Shown here: positions 35,901-43,095 of the stretch, in pieces | Position numbering within the stretch: the first letter of the stretch is position 1 | Layout: every line of letters starts with the position of its first letter | NCBI RefSeq assembly: GCF_012027725.1 | Contig: NZ_SJOU01000004.1 | Coordinates: 62,001-126,000, forward strand | Origin: Olsenella sp. SW781 | Lineage (GTDB): Bacteria > Actinomycetota > Coriobacteriia > Coriobacteriales > Atopobiaceae | Reading direction: 5' to 3' | DNA length: 64,000 nucleotides | Translations under genes and position numbers: made by a program | Notes under the pieces: generated by a model | Told to the model about the DNA's origin: nothing | The model's database searches: none | What the model saw: the letters and a program-made list of their open reading frames with translations, nothing else

Positions 35901-36718
35901 CCGATCGTGCCCATGTCCATGAGGGTCACGGGGCGCTCGTCGCGGCCGAGCTCGTGGCGCATCACCAGGTAGCGGTCAAAGGCCTCCTGCACCGTGGCGT
36001 CGTCGATCGTGACGTCGGTGAGCACGGTGCCGAAGGTGGTGTGGCGGCAGTGGTCGGACCAGTAGGTGTCGATGACGCGGATCTCCGTGATGGAGGGGTC
36101 GCGGCCCTCGCCGCGGAAGTACTCCTGGCAGAAGGCGATGTCCGCCGCGTCCATGGCCAGGCCGCGCTCGGCGATGAAGGCGGCGAGGCCGGCCTCGTCG
36201 AGCTCGCGGAAGCCGTCGAGCACCTCCACGGGCGCGGGCTCGGGAATCTCGGTCGCGAGCGTTGCGGGCTTGTCGAGGGAGGCGAGGCGCGCCTCGACGG
36301 GGTTCACCACGTAGTGCTTCACGGCGTCCACGTCCGTCTCGGAGAGCGCGCCCTCGAGGACGTAGATGGTCGCGGAGCGCACGAGCGGGCGCTCGCCCTG
36401 GCTGATGAGCTGGACGCACTCGCTCGCGGAGTCGGCTCGCTGGTCAAACTGGCCGGGGAGGAACTCCACGGCAAAGACCACGGCGCCCTCCGCCACCTCG
36501 GGCATCTCCTCGGTGGCGATGTCGGTCTGGGGCTCCGAGAAGACCGTGGGCACGCAGGACGCAAAGAGCTCGGGGGTGATGCCCTCGACGTCGTAGCGGT
36601 TGATGAGCCTGAGGCCGGTGAGGGACTCGATGCCGAGGAGCGTCCTGAGCTCGCGCTCGAGCGACGTGGCCTCCCCGTCAAATCCCGGCTTCTTCTCCAC
36701 GTAGATGCGAGAGACCAT
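32969..36718 (-). CDS. purL: Phosphoribosylformylglycinamidine synthase, single-chain
   Basis: A 1249-residue large-type PurL. It converts FGAR, glutamine and ATP to FGAM in purine synthesis. The N-terminal PurS-like region is followed by two AIR-synthase-type ATP domains (WLFLFKNETHNHPTEI near residue 310; GGKDSMSGSFEDLDVP near residue 790) and a C-terminal class I glutaminase with the nucleophile in MLGICNGFQALVKLG and IPVFPGTNCEYD near its start; the catalytic SHGEGRF histidine is present. The length and order fit the clostridial/actinobacterial variant. It stands apart from other pur genes here. Confidence 0.95.
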   Translation of the reverse strand: MVSRIYVEKKPGFDGEATSLERELRTLLGIESLTGLRLINRYDVEGITPELFASCVPTVFSEPQTDIATEEMPEVAEGAVVFAVEFLPGQFDQRADSASECVQLISQGERPLVRSATIYVLEGALSETDVDAVKHYVVNPVEARLASLDKPATLATEIPEPAPVEVLDGFRELDEAGLAAFIAERGLAMDAADIAFCQEYFRGEGRDPSITEIRVIDTYWSDHCRHTTFGTVLTDVTIDDATVQEAFDRYLVMRHELGRDERPVTLMDMGTIGAKWLTHTGQLTGLDESEEINACTVKVTVDVDGEDQGWLFLFKNETHNHPTEIEPFGGAATCIGGAIRDPLSGRSYVYQAMRVTGAADPTVPVSKTMAGKLPQRKLVTTAAAGYSSYGNQIGLATGQVSELYHPGYVAKRMEVGAVVGATPASHVRREEPQPGDKIILLGGRTGRDGIGGATGSSKAHNVESIEKDGAEVQKGNAPMERKLQRLFRRGDACRLIKRCNDFGAGGVSVAVGELADGLYIDLDQVTKKYEGLDGTELAISESQERMAVAVAEDDVDEFMDYAREENLEATVIAEVTHEKRVRMAWMGDVIVDLSREFLASNGAPKHQAAHVEAPSVWQPSWGGATLEERLRALVTDLNVCSNKGLSERFDSTIGAGTVLMPFGGRTQLTPAQAMVAKFPVMGETTTVSGMAWGFNPYLMSADQFAGAYLSVVESVSRLVATGFAHERAYLSFQEYFERLRDVPERWGKPLAAVLGALMAQADLGIGAIGGKDSMSGSFEDLDVPPTLVSFAVATGSVDRVTSPEFKAAGHRVVRIAPAAYGDDHRPALAPLMHALELVEALTAAGAALACDTPGYGGTAEALFKMCVGNQIGLELADDVDVDSLFEPMYGSFVVELSEEADAVLAQAADDVVIEPLGTTVEGYVLETADEQIDLSALQEAWEGGIESVFPYRTPADEAAALPAVEPVSFSCDAPHVYAGEKIARPRVIIPVFPGTNCEYDTARAFERAGAVADVFVVNNLTPSAVAESSHELARRIRESQIVMIPGGFSGGDEPDGSAKFITAFFRAPEVTEAVRELLQSRDGLMLGICNGFQALVKLGLVPYGDIRPMDDTCPTLTFNTIGRHQSRLVRTRVASNLSPWLSKCEVGDVHNIAISHGEGRFVASPEVLEKLIAAGQVATQYVDEAGVPGMSLDVNPNGSVLAIEGITSPDGRVLGKMGHTERSGAGLYKNVPGNAYQPLIESGVAYFTE

Positions 36719-36800
36719 GCGCTGCTACCTCCTGCTGTCGAGGGCCCGTTCCCTAACGTCCCATTCTACGGCAAAGCGGCACGGCCGTCGGGGCTGGGGC

Positions 36801-36835
36801 AGGCGTGCAAAGGGGACAGTCACTTTTGCACGCCT
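36801..36835. repeat. Short GGGGACAG palindrome (copy 4)
   Basis: Arms AGGCGTGCAAA and TTTGCACGCCT enclose AGGGGACAGTCAC-type sequence between the ecfT stop and the purL start. A core of the same 27-28 bases, with one base different in the middle, recurs at 37664-37692. Confidence 0.7.
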
Positions 36836-36862
36836 CGCCCTCGCGCGTGCGGCGGCGAGGCG

Positions 36863-37654
36863 CTAGGCGAGAAGGACGAGCGCGACGAGAAGCGCGGCGG
36901 TCAGCAACCCGGCCACGAGCTCCCGGCGTCCGAGGCGCTGCTCGTGGAGGTGCGTGCGGCCCTCGCCCCCCTCGTAGCAGCGGGCGTCGAGCGCGCGGGA
37001 GAGCCCGTCGGCATGGCGCAGCCCGCTCGCGAGCAGGGCCACGACCACGGGCACGATGGAGCGCACGCGCTGGACGGGCCCGCCCTCGTCGAAGGCGCCG
37101 CCGCGCAGCGACTGGGCGTCGATGATGGCGGAGGCCTCGTCGGCGAGCGTGGGCACGAAGCGCATCATGAGCGAGAAGACCATGGCGATCTCGTGTCCCG
37201 GCAGGCCGACGCGCGAGAGCGGGGAGAGCATGCGGTCGAAGGCGTCGGAGAGCTGGGTGGGGGTCGTCGTGAGCATGATGAGCGAGCCGGTCACGAGCGC
37301 GAGCGCGAAGCGCGCGGTGTAGAGCGCTGCGGCGGCGACGCCCCCCGAGGTGATCGAGACGGGGCCGAGCGTGGCCACGACGTCGCCCGTCCTCACGAAG
37401 AACAGGTTGAAGAGCGAGAGGACGGCGAGAAACACCAGGAGGGGGCGCACCGAGGCGAGGACCCTGCCGGCGGGCACGCGAGAGAGCAGGAGCGTCGCCG
37501 CGACAAAGGCGACGGCGATGCCGAGCTGGGCGGCGTTGGACACGCAGAAGATTGCCACGAGTGCCGCGAGCGCGCAGACGAGCTTGACCCGCGCGTCAAG
37601 CCGGTGGATGGGGGAGGGGGCGGCGTAGTACTGCCCGACCGTTATTCTCAGCAT
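36863..37654 (-). CDS. ecfT: ECF transporter transmembrane protein
   Basis: A 263-residue membrane subunit with about five to six hydrophobic segments and the coupling motifs of EcfT: ARFALAL, the ADEASAIIDAQSLRGG region and a RALDARCYEGG motif (the Ala-Arg-Gly-type signature that docks on the ATPases). It couples ATP hydrolysis to substrate release by the S component. The start overlaps the end of the ATPase gene by seven bases. The C-terminal VLLA residues are encoded by a GTCCTTCTCGCC word. Confidence 0.88.
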   Translation of the reverse strand: MLRITVGQYYAAPSPIHRLDARVKLVCALAALVAIFCVSNAAQLGIAVAFVAATLLLSRVPAGRVLASVRPLLVFLAVLSLFNLFFVRTGDVVATLGPVSITSGGVAAAALYTARFALALVTGSLIMLTTTPTQLSDAFDRMLSPLSRVGLPGHEIAMVFSLMMRFVPTLADEASAIIDAQSLRGGAFDEGGPVQRVRSIVPVVVALLASGLRHADGLSRALDARCYEGGEGRTHLHEQRLGRRELVAGLLTAALLVALVLLA

Positions 37655-39462
37655 TTCCCCTCCCGTGCAAAGGGGACAGGCACTTTTGCACGCTCCGCGC
37701 GGGCGCGAATCACGGCGACGAGCTCGTCGGTGGTGAGGGGGTCGCCGAGCGGGGGCCAGCCGTGGTCCTCGAGCTCGCGAGCCACGCGCAGGGAGCGTGG
37801 GATGCCGAGGCCGCCCTCGCGGAGACGGCGCTCGTTGCCGCGCGAGAAGACCTCGCGGGGGGTGCCTATGGCGACGAGGCGCGACTGGTCGAGCGCGACC
37901 ACGCGATCGGCGCGCGCCGCATCCTCCATCGAGTGCGTGACCTGCACGAGGGTGATGCCCTGCTTGGACAGGCGGGCAAGCACGCGGCGCAGCATGGCGC
38001 GGCCGCGCGGGTCGAGCCCCGCCGCGGGCTCGTCAAGCACGAGGATGCGTGGCCCCATGGCGAGGATGCCGGCGAGCGCGCAGAGCCGCCGCTGCCCTCC
38101 GGAGAGCGTGAAGGGCGAGTCCTTGCGGCGGTCGGCGAGGCCCACGGTCTCGAGGGCGCGCGAGACGCGCCGCTCGACCTCGGCCGCGGGCAGCTTGAGG
38201 TTCTGAGGCCCAAACGCCACGTCCTTCTCGACCGTCTCGGCGAAGAGCTGACGCTCGGGGTGCTGCATCACGTAGCCGACGGAGCGCTTGGCCGCCCTGC
38301 GACCGCGTCGGGAGGACGTGTCATGGCCGTCGACGACGACACGCCCCTCGTCGGGGCGCTCCAGTCCGCAGAGCAGCCGGAGCAGCGTGGACTTGCCCGA
38401 GCCGGTCTGCCCGATGACGGCTGTCGAGGAGCCCGCGGGGACCTCGAACGAGATGTCGTCGAGCGCCCGCGTCCCGCGCCCATACGAGAACGACGCGTGC
38501 TCGACCCGCAAATTGGGGACGTGTTTTTTCTCGCAGGCGGAACGGGACAGGCCTGGGCGGTCCGTCGGCATCTGCGCGGCGGCCGCGGCAGGCCTGTCCC
38601 GTTCCGCCTGCGAGAAAAAACACGTCCCCAATTTGCGGACGACGTCCTGCTCGTCGCAGGTCCAGGGGAGGCCGAGGCGCTCGGAGAGGCGGGCGGCAAA
38701 CGGCACCTCGAGGCCGAGCCCGGAGAGCTCGGGCCCGTGCGAGAAGACCTCGCCCGGCGTCCCCTCGAGCACGATGCGGCCATGGTCCATGACCAGCACG
38801 CGGTCCGCCTCGAGCGCCTCCTCCATGAAGTGCGTCACGTGGACGAGCGTGGTGCCCGCAGCAGCGAGGCGGCCCATCACGCGCAGGATCGCCGCGCGCC
38901 CGCGCACGTCGAGGAGCGACCCGGGCTCGTCGAGCACGAGCACGGCCGGCTCCATTGCGAGCGCCCCGGCGATGCACACGCGCTGCCGCTGTCCGCCCGA
39001 GAGGCGCGCCGGGTCGGCCCCGGCATACCCCTCCATCGCAACGCGGCGCAGCTCACGGGCCACGCGCGCGGCGATCTCCTCGCGCGGCAGGCCGAGGTTC
39101 TCGGGCCCGAAGGCCACGTCGTCCTCGACGACGCTCGTGACGATCTGGTCGTCCGGGTTCTGGAAGACGAGCCCGAGGGAGCGCCTCGCACGACGGTATG
39201 CCTCGAGGTCGGGCCTGCCGTCGGCGCACACGCGCTCCCCGGCGAGCTCGACCGCGCCCTCGTCGGGGGCGAGCAGTCCGCAGATCACGGATGCCAAGGT
39301 GGACTTGCCCGAGCCGTTGGCGCCGAGCACGCAGACCCGCTCGCCGCGCGCCACCTCGAGGGAGACGTCGTCGAGTGCGCGCACGCCCCCGTCGTAGACG
39401 AGGGTCACGTGCGAGAGCCTCACGGGCGGATGCTCGATGGGCGGATGCTCGGCGGGCGCCAC
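37648..39462 (-). CDS. ecfA: Fused ECF transporter ATPase (EcfA-EcfA')
   Basis: A 604-residue protein with two ABC ATPase domains that are usually separate. Domain 1: Walker A GANGSGKST, signature LSGGQRQRV, Walker B VLVLDEPGSLLD. Domain 2: GQTGSGKST, TLSGGQRRL, ILVLDEPAAGLD. The two are joined by about 44 residues that are entirely encoded by palindrome copy 3 (38506-38638), read in frame without a stop. The last residues, KVPVPFAR, come from the short palindrome at 37664-37692. The gene follows the S-component gene by 15 bases. It starts at a GTG abutting the word GAGAAGAAC. It powers uptake by the RibU-type S component, and perhaps others. Confidence 0.9.
   Translation of the reverse strand: MAPAEHPPIEHPPVRLSHVTLVYDGGVRALDDVSLEVARGERVCVLGANGSGKSTLASVICGLLAPDEGAVELAGERVCADGRPDLEAYRRARRSLGLVFQNPDDQIVTSVVEDDVAFGPENLGLPREEIAARVARELRRVAMEGYAGADPARLSGGQRQRVCIAGALAMEPAVLVLDEPGSLLDVRGRAAILRVMGRLAAAGTTLVHVTHFMEEALEADRVLVMDHGRIVLEGTPGEVFSHGPELSGLGLEVPFAARLSERLGLPWTCDEQDVVRKLGTCFFSQAERDRPAAAAAQMPTDRPGLSRSACEKKHVPNLRVEHASFSYGRGTRALDDISFEVPAGSSTAVIGQTGSGKSTLLRLLCGLERPDEGRVVVDGHDTSSRRGRRAAKRSVGYVMQHPERQLFAETVEKDVAFGPQNLKLPAAEVERRVSRALETVGLADRRKDSPFTLSGGQRRLCALAGILAMGPRILVLDEPAAGLDPRGRAMLRRVLARLSKQGITLVQVTHSMEDAARADRVVALDQSRLVAIGTPREVFSRGNERRLREGGLGIPRSLRVARELEDHGWPPLGDPLTTDELVAVIRARAERAKVPVPFAREGKC
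37664..37692. repeat. Short GGGGACAG palindrome inside the ecfA 3' end (copy 5)
   Basis: CGTGCAAAGGGGACAGG followed by CACTTTTGCACG. It encodes the C-terminal residues of the ATPase fusion and lies just before the ecfT start on the transcript, so a hairpin here could affect ecfT translation. Nearly identical to the copy at 36801-36835. Confidence 0.7.
38506..38638. repeat. 133-bp palindrome in frame within ecfA, GGGGACAG family copy 3
   Basis: Arms of about 48 bases, perfect apart from the loop, begin CCGCAAATTGGGGAC and contain the T-run, CTCGCAGG and GGGACAGGCC in the family order. The ~37-base middle is GC-rich. On the minus strand it is read as the inter-domain linker of the ATPase fusion. 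Confidence 0.9.
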
Positions 39463-39477
39463 GTTCTTCTCGCCGGC

Positions 39478-40053
39478 CTATCGGGAGACGATCTGCGCGA
39501 TGGGCTTCTGAATGAGTGCCGTCACCACGCAGTTGATGACGATCTTGAGCGCGTTGAACGGCAGCAGGATGGGCACGATCATCGCGATGACGTCGGCCGT
39601 GGAGACCGCCGTGTAGAGCGGCGTCACGACGATGTTGCCCACGATGCACGCGGCGAGCGCGATGACGGCGCCCGCGACCATGCCGACGACGAGGCCACGC
39701 GTGCCGCCCATGCGGCGGGCGATGACCGCCGCGGGCACGCAGAGGGCCACGCCGGCGACGATGGCCATGAGGTGGCCCCACACGTTGAACGAGAAGAGCG
39801 TCTTGAGCACCCACGGGAGGATGACGACGATCGCGCCGGTGCTCGGGCCGAAGGCGAGCGCGGCGACAAACGCCACGATGCCCGAGGGGTCGTACATGAG
39901 CCACGGCGCGGGCGGGAAGATGGGGATCTCCACGAAGGTGAGCACGAACGCCAGCGCGCAGAAGAGCGCCGTCGTGGCGATGCGCCTGGTGGACCAGGAG
40001 CCGCCCGCGGTGGTGGAGTGGGTGTCGTGGGACGCGTGCGTGGAAGCAGCCAT
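39478..40053 (-). CDS. ribU: ECF S component, riboflavin type
   Basis: A 191-residue membrane protein with six hydrophobic segments after a polar N-terminus. ALFCALAFVLTFVEIPIFPP and the YDPSGIVAFVAALAFGP segment are typical of RibU-type riboflavin-binding S components. The ATG at 40053 has CGGAGG six bases upstream; an ATG at 40074 falls inside the riboswitch and is rejected. An FMN riboswitch directly upstream makes riboflavin the expected substrate. It heads an operon with the ATPase fusion and EcfT, giving a complete dedicated transporter. Confidence 0.9.
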   Translation of the reverse strand: MAASTHASHDTHSTTAGGSWSTRRIATTALFCALAFVLTFVEIPIFPPAPWLMYDPSGIVAFVAALAFGPSTGAIVVILPWVLKTLFSFNVWGHLMAIVAGVALCVPAAVIARRMGGTRGLVVGMVAGAVIALAACIVGNIVVTPLYTAVSTADVIAMIVPILLPFNALKIVINCVVTALIQKPIAQIVSR

Positions 40054-40065
40054 GGTGGCCTCCGT

Positions 40066-40192
40066 TTCTTCCATCCGGACTGTAACCGTTGGTCCCGGAC
40101 TCCCACCGGGTCAGCCGCCTTTTTAGCGGGTCGCGGACTTCGGGGGCCGTGCCGCCCGTTACCGCCAGTGGGGAATTTCACCCCGCCCTGAA
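40066..40192 (-). promoter_or_regulatory. FMN riboswitch (RFN element)
   Basis: On the minus strand the conserved parts appear in order: AGGGCGGGGTGAAATTCCCC, ACTGGCGGTAA, AGTCCGCGACCCGCT, GCTGACCCGGTGGGA, GTCCGGGACC, and the closing CAGTCCGGATGGAAGAA. This is the flavin-mononucleotide aptamer. It ends just before the ribU ribosome site, so FMN binding probably hides that site or ends transcription, switching off riboflavin import when FMN is ample. Confidence 0.96.
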
Positions 40193-40308
40193 ACTGTCAG
40201 CGGGAGTGTAGCACTTCTCGGCGTCTCGTGTGCCGTCTCGCGCGCTGCTATACTCAAGAAGTTGCATATCCCCTGCCGTCTCCATTGAAGGGAAGCGTGT
40301 GGCAGAGC

Positions 40309-41223
40309 ATGTCTGAGAGCGATCAGCCCCTCGCGTGGAGGCTCCGGTCCATCGTCGGCGAGGAGAACGTCCTCGTGGACGAGCCCATGAGCGAGCACAC
40401 CACGTTCAAGGTCGGTGGCCCGGCCGACCTCTTCGTCACGCCCGAGGACCCCGACGAGGTGCGCGAGGTCCTTCTCGCCTGCGACGAGGCGGGCGTTCCG
40501 CGCTTTGTCATGGGCCGCGGCTCTGACCTGCTGGTTTCCGACGACGGCTATCGCGGGGTGATCGTCTCTCTGGCAGAGTGCCTCGTGGGCGTCTCCATGG
40601 ATGGAACCGAGATGACCTGCCAGGCGGGCGTTGACCTGCGCGAGGCCTCGGAGATGGCCTGCGAGCTGGGGCTATCCGGCCTTGAGTTTGCCTGCGGGAT
40701 TCCCGGGTCGATCGGCGGCGCCTGCTTCATGAACGCGGGCGCCTACGGCGGGTGCGTGGCTGACGTGCTCAAGAGCGTGCGCGTCCTCCTGCCGGATGGT
40801 TCGCAGGAGACGATCGGCGTCGATGACCTGAACCTGGGCTACCGCCGCAGCCGCGTGGCGTCGGACGGCCTCGTGGTGCTCTCGGCGACGTTCGCCCTCG
40901 AGAAGGGCGACCCCGAGAAGATCCGCGCCACGATGGACGACCTCATGCGCCAGCGCGAGGAGAAGCAGCCTCTGGAGATGGCGAGCGCGGGGAGCACGTT
41001 CAAGCGCCCCGAGGGCCACTTTGCCGGCAAGCTGATCATGGACGCCGGGCTGCAGGGCTACCGCGTGGGCGGGGCCGAGGTCTCCCGCAAGCACGCCGGC
41101 TTTGTGGTGAACACCGGCGGCGCCACCGCGGCGGACGTCCACGCGGTGATCGAGCACGTCCAGGACGAGGTCGAGCGCCAGTTTGGCGTGCGCCTGGAGC
41201 CGGAGGTCCGCTTCCTGGGGTAG
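40309..41223 (+). CDS. murB: UDP-N-acetylenolpyruvoylglucosamine reductase
   Basis: A 304-residue FAD enzyme that reduces UDP-GlcNAc-enolpyruvate to UDP-MurNAc in peptidoglycan synthesis. FAD-binding motifs are HTTFKVGGPADLFV near residue 30, MGRGSDLLVSD near residue 68 and GIPGSIGGACFMNAGAYGG near residue 126. The catalytic serine is in SAGSTFKRPEG. The length fits type II MurB. An in-frame GTG at 40297, two bases after AAGGGAAG, is an alternative start. A TATACT -10 box lies at 40249-40254. It is divergent from the riboswitch-ribU operon. Confidence 0.93.
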   Translation: MSESDQPLAWRLRSIVGEENVLVDEPMSEHTTFKVGGPADLFVTPEDPDEVREVLLACDEAGVPRFVMGRGSDLLVSDDGYRGVIVSLAECLVGVSMDGTEMTCQAGVDLREASEMACELGLSGLEFACGIPGSIGGACFMNAGAYGGCVADVLKSVRVLLPDGSQETIGVDDLNLGYRRSRVASDGLVVLSATFALEKGDPEKIRATMDDLMRQREEKQPLEMASAGSTFKRPEGHFAGKLIMDAGLQGYRVGGAEVSRKHAGFVVNTGGATAADVHAVIEHVQDEVERQFGVRLEPEVRFLG

Positions 41224-41297
41224 GGCGTTTTTCTCGTTGCCCGTTCCCGTTCCCGCCGACGCCCGTTCCCGCCGACGCCCGCTGTCGCCGACGCCCG

Positions 41298-41422
41298 CTT
41301 AGGTGAGCAAAAAAGCTGAACTTCTACGCACGATTTCCTTAGGTGAGTAAGGTATTCCCAGCTCAGAGGAATCGCATGCGCTTAGGTGAGCAGCGTTGAT
41401 TCAAGTAATTTGCTCACCTAAG
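41298..41422. repeat. Intergenic repeat: CTTAGGTGAGCA word, three direct and one inverted
   Basis: CTTAGGTGAGCA is at 41298, CTTAGGTGAGTA at 41338, CTTAGGTGAGCA at 41381, and the inverse TGCTCACCTAAG at 41411-41422. Spacing is 40, 43 and 30 bp. It lies in the gap between the converging murB and DUF711 genes. The copy layout is the same as at 32696-32831 with an unrelated word. Confidence 0.8.
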
Positions 41423-41499
41423 CAGCAGATGCGGTTCGGGGAAGCACATGGCGAGAAGGGCGCGTGGCGAGAAGGACGCGCGGTCGCAGGTTCTTCTCG

Positions 41500-42864
41500 C
41501 TAGTTCTTCAGCGAGTTGAGCGGCGCCGGGAAGCGGCCGCCGCGGTGCGCGAAGACACTGCCGGCGAAGCGGTTGACGGGCATGACCGGCGCGGATCCGA
41601 AGAGGCCGCCAAACTCGAGCATGTCGCCCTCCGCCCGTCCGATGGCCGGGATGAGGCGCACCGCCGTGGTCTTGGTATTGATGACGCCGATGGCCATCTC
41701 GTCGGCGATGATGCCGGCGATGGTCTCCACGGAGGTGTCGCCGGGCACGGCGATCATGTCAAGGCCCACCGAGCACACGCAGGTCATGGCCTCGAGCTTC
41801 TCGAGCGAAAGCGCGCCGTCCACGGCCGCGCGGATCATGCCGGCGTCCTCGGAGACGGGGATGAAGGCGCCGGAGAGGCCGCCCACGGAGGAGGACGCCA
41901 TGACGCCGCCCTTCTTGACGGCGTCGTTCAGCAGCGCCAGCGCGCAGGTGGTGCCAGGGCCGCCGCACTCGCCCACGCCGACGGTCTCGAGGATCTGGGC
42001 CACGGAGTCGCCAGCCGCCGGGGTCGGCGCCAGCGAGAGGTCCACGATGCCCTTCTCCACGCCCAGGCGGCGGCTCGCCTCGCGGCTCATGAGCTCGCCC
42101 GCGCGCGTGATCTTGAAGGCGGTCTGCTTGATCTTCTCGGCCACGTCCATGAGGCTCGCGGACTCGGGAAGCTCGGCCAGCGCCGCGGCCATGACGCCGG
42201 GGCCGGAGACGCCCACGTTGATGACGGCGTCGGCCTCGCCGGAGCCGTGGACGGCGCCCGCCATGAACGGGGAGTCCTCGACCATGTTGGCAAAGACGAC
42301 GAACTTGGCGGCGCCGTAGCAGTCGATGTCCACGGTGCGGTGCGCGCACTCGAGGATGGTCTCGGCGGAGAGCAGCACGGCGTCCATGTTGATGCCGGCG
42401 CGCGTGGAGGCGATGTTGAGGGAGGAGCACACGCGGTCGGTGGTGGCCAGCGCCTCGGGGATGCTCGCGATGAGGCGGCGGTCGGCGTTGCCCATGCCCT
42501 TCTGCACGAGCGCGGAGAAGCCGCCCATGAAGTCGATGCCCAGGGTCTCGGCCGCGCGGTCCATGGCGTGCGCGAGCGGGGAGAGGTCCTCGTCCGGGCA
42601 GCCGGCGGCGATCTGGGCGATCGGCGTCACCGAGACGCGCTTGTTGGCGATGGGGATGCCGTACTCGCTCTGCAGGTCGTCGGCGGTCTCCACGAGGTGC
42701 TCGGCCGTGCGCGTGATGCGGTCGTAGACCTTGTCGCACATGCGGCCCATGTCCTCATCGGCGCAGCCCGCAAGCGAGATGCCCATCGTGATGGTGCGGA
42801 GGTCGAGGTTCTGCTCGGAGACCATCGAGAGGGTCTCGGCAACTTCCTGCGGTGTGATTTCCAT
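41500..42864 (-). CDS. DUF711/UPF0210 family protein
   Basis: A 454-residue cytosolic protein that fits the DUF711 (UPF0210, PFL-like) family over its full length: an N-terminal [12 protein letters not shown] start, a conserved [18 protein letters not shown] segment, [30 protein letters not shown] and a C-terminal [14 protein letters not shown]. The family is widespread in anaerobes, and its biochemical role is not established. Its usual ACT-domain partner gene is not adjacent here. The start has a GAAAGGCGCCC upstream. Confidence 0.88.
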   Translation of the reverse strand: MEITPQEVAETLSMVSEQNLDLRTITMGISLAGCADEDMGRMCDKVYDRITRTAEHLVETADDLQSEYGIPIANKRVSVTPIAQIAAGCPDEDLSPLAHAMDRAAETLGIDFMGGFSALVQKGMGNADRRLIASIPEALATTDRVCSSLNIASTRAGINMDAVLLSAETILECAHRTVDIDCYGAAKFVVFANMVEDSPFMAGAVHGSGEADAVINVGVSGPGVMAAALAELPESASLMDVAEKIKQTAFKITRAGELMSREASRRLGVEKGIVDLSLAPTPAAGDSVAQILETVGVGECGGPGTTCALALLNDAVKKGGVMASSSVGGLSGAFIPVSEDAGMIRAAVDGALSLEKLEAMTCVCSVGLDMIAVPGDTSVETIAGIIADEMAIGVINTKTTAVRLIPAIGRAEGDMLEFGGLFGSAPVMPVNRFAGSVFAHRGGRFPAPLNSLKN

Positions 42865-42973
42865 GGGCGCCTTTCTCGCGCGGGTTACTGCAACGTTCGA
42901 TTATACGTGAGCGTGCCGGGCGGCGACGTGGCGGCTCGTCCGGTCCGGTCGGATGCACCCCTGGTTGCCCCCT

Positions 42974-43045
42974 GGCTGAGTGACCCGTTTCGGACGGACG
43001 GGAGCCCTTTGGCGGCCTCGTCTGTCCGAAACGAGTCACTCAGCC
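42974..43045. repeat. 72-bp palindrome, GTGAC...GTCAC family copy 2
   Basis: Arms GGCTGAGTGACCCGTTTCGG and an inverted partner with few mismatches. The middle includes GGACGGACG and GCCCTTTGGCGGCCTC, nearly identical to copy 1 at 23121-23182. It lies upstream of the DUF711 gene and downstream of the histidine-kinase gene. Confidence 0.85.
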
Positions 43046-43095
43046 GGAGGGGAGTGCCGGCAAGTCGACGTGACAAAGGCGGCAGGTCGCCTTCG

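Noticed and set aside
34544-38206. A 1220-codon plus-strand open frame opposite purL, ecfT and ecfA
   Set aside because: Low-complexity antisense reading; the minus-strand genes are complete, recognisable enzymes and transporters.
40066-40074. ATG at 40074 as the ribU start
   Set aside because: It lies inside the conserved 3' strand of the FMN aptamer. The ATG at 40053 has a well-spaced CGGAGG site and fits the protein better.
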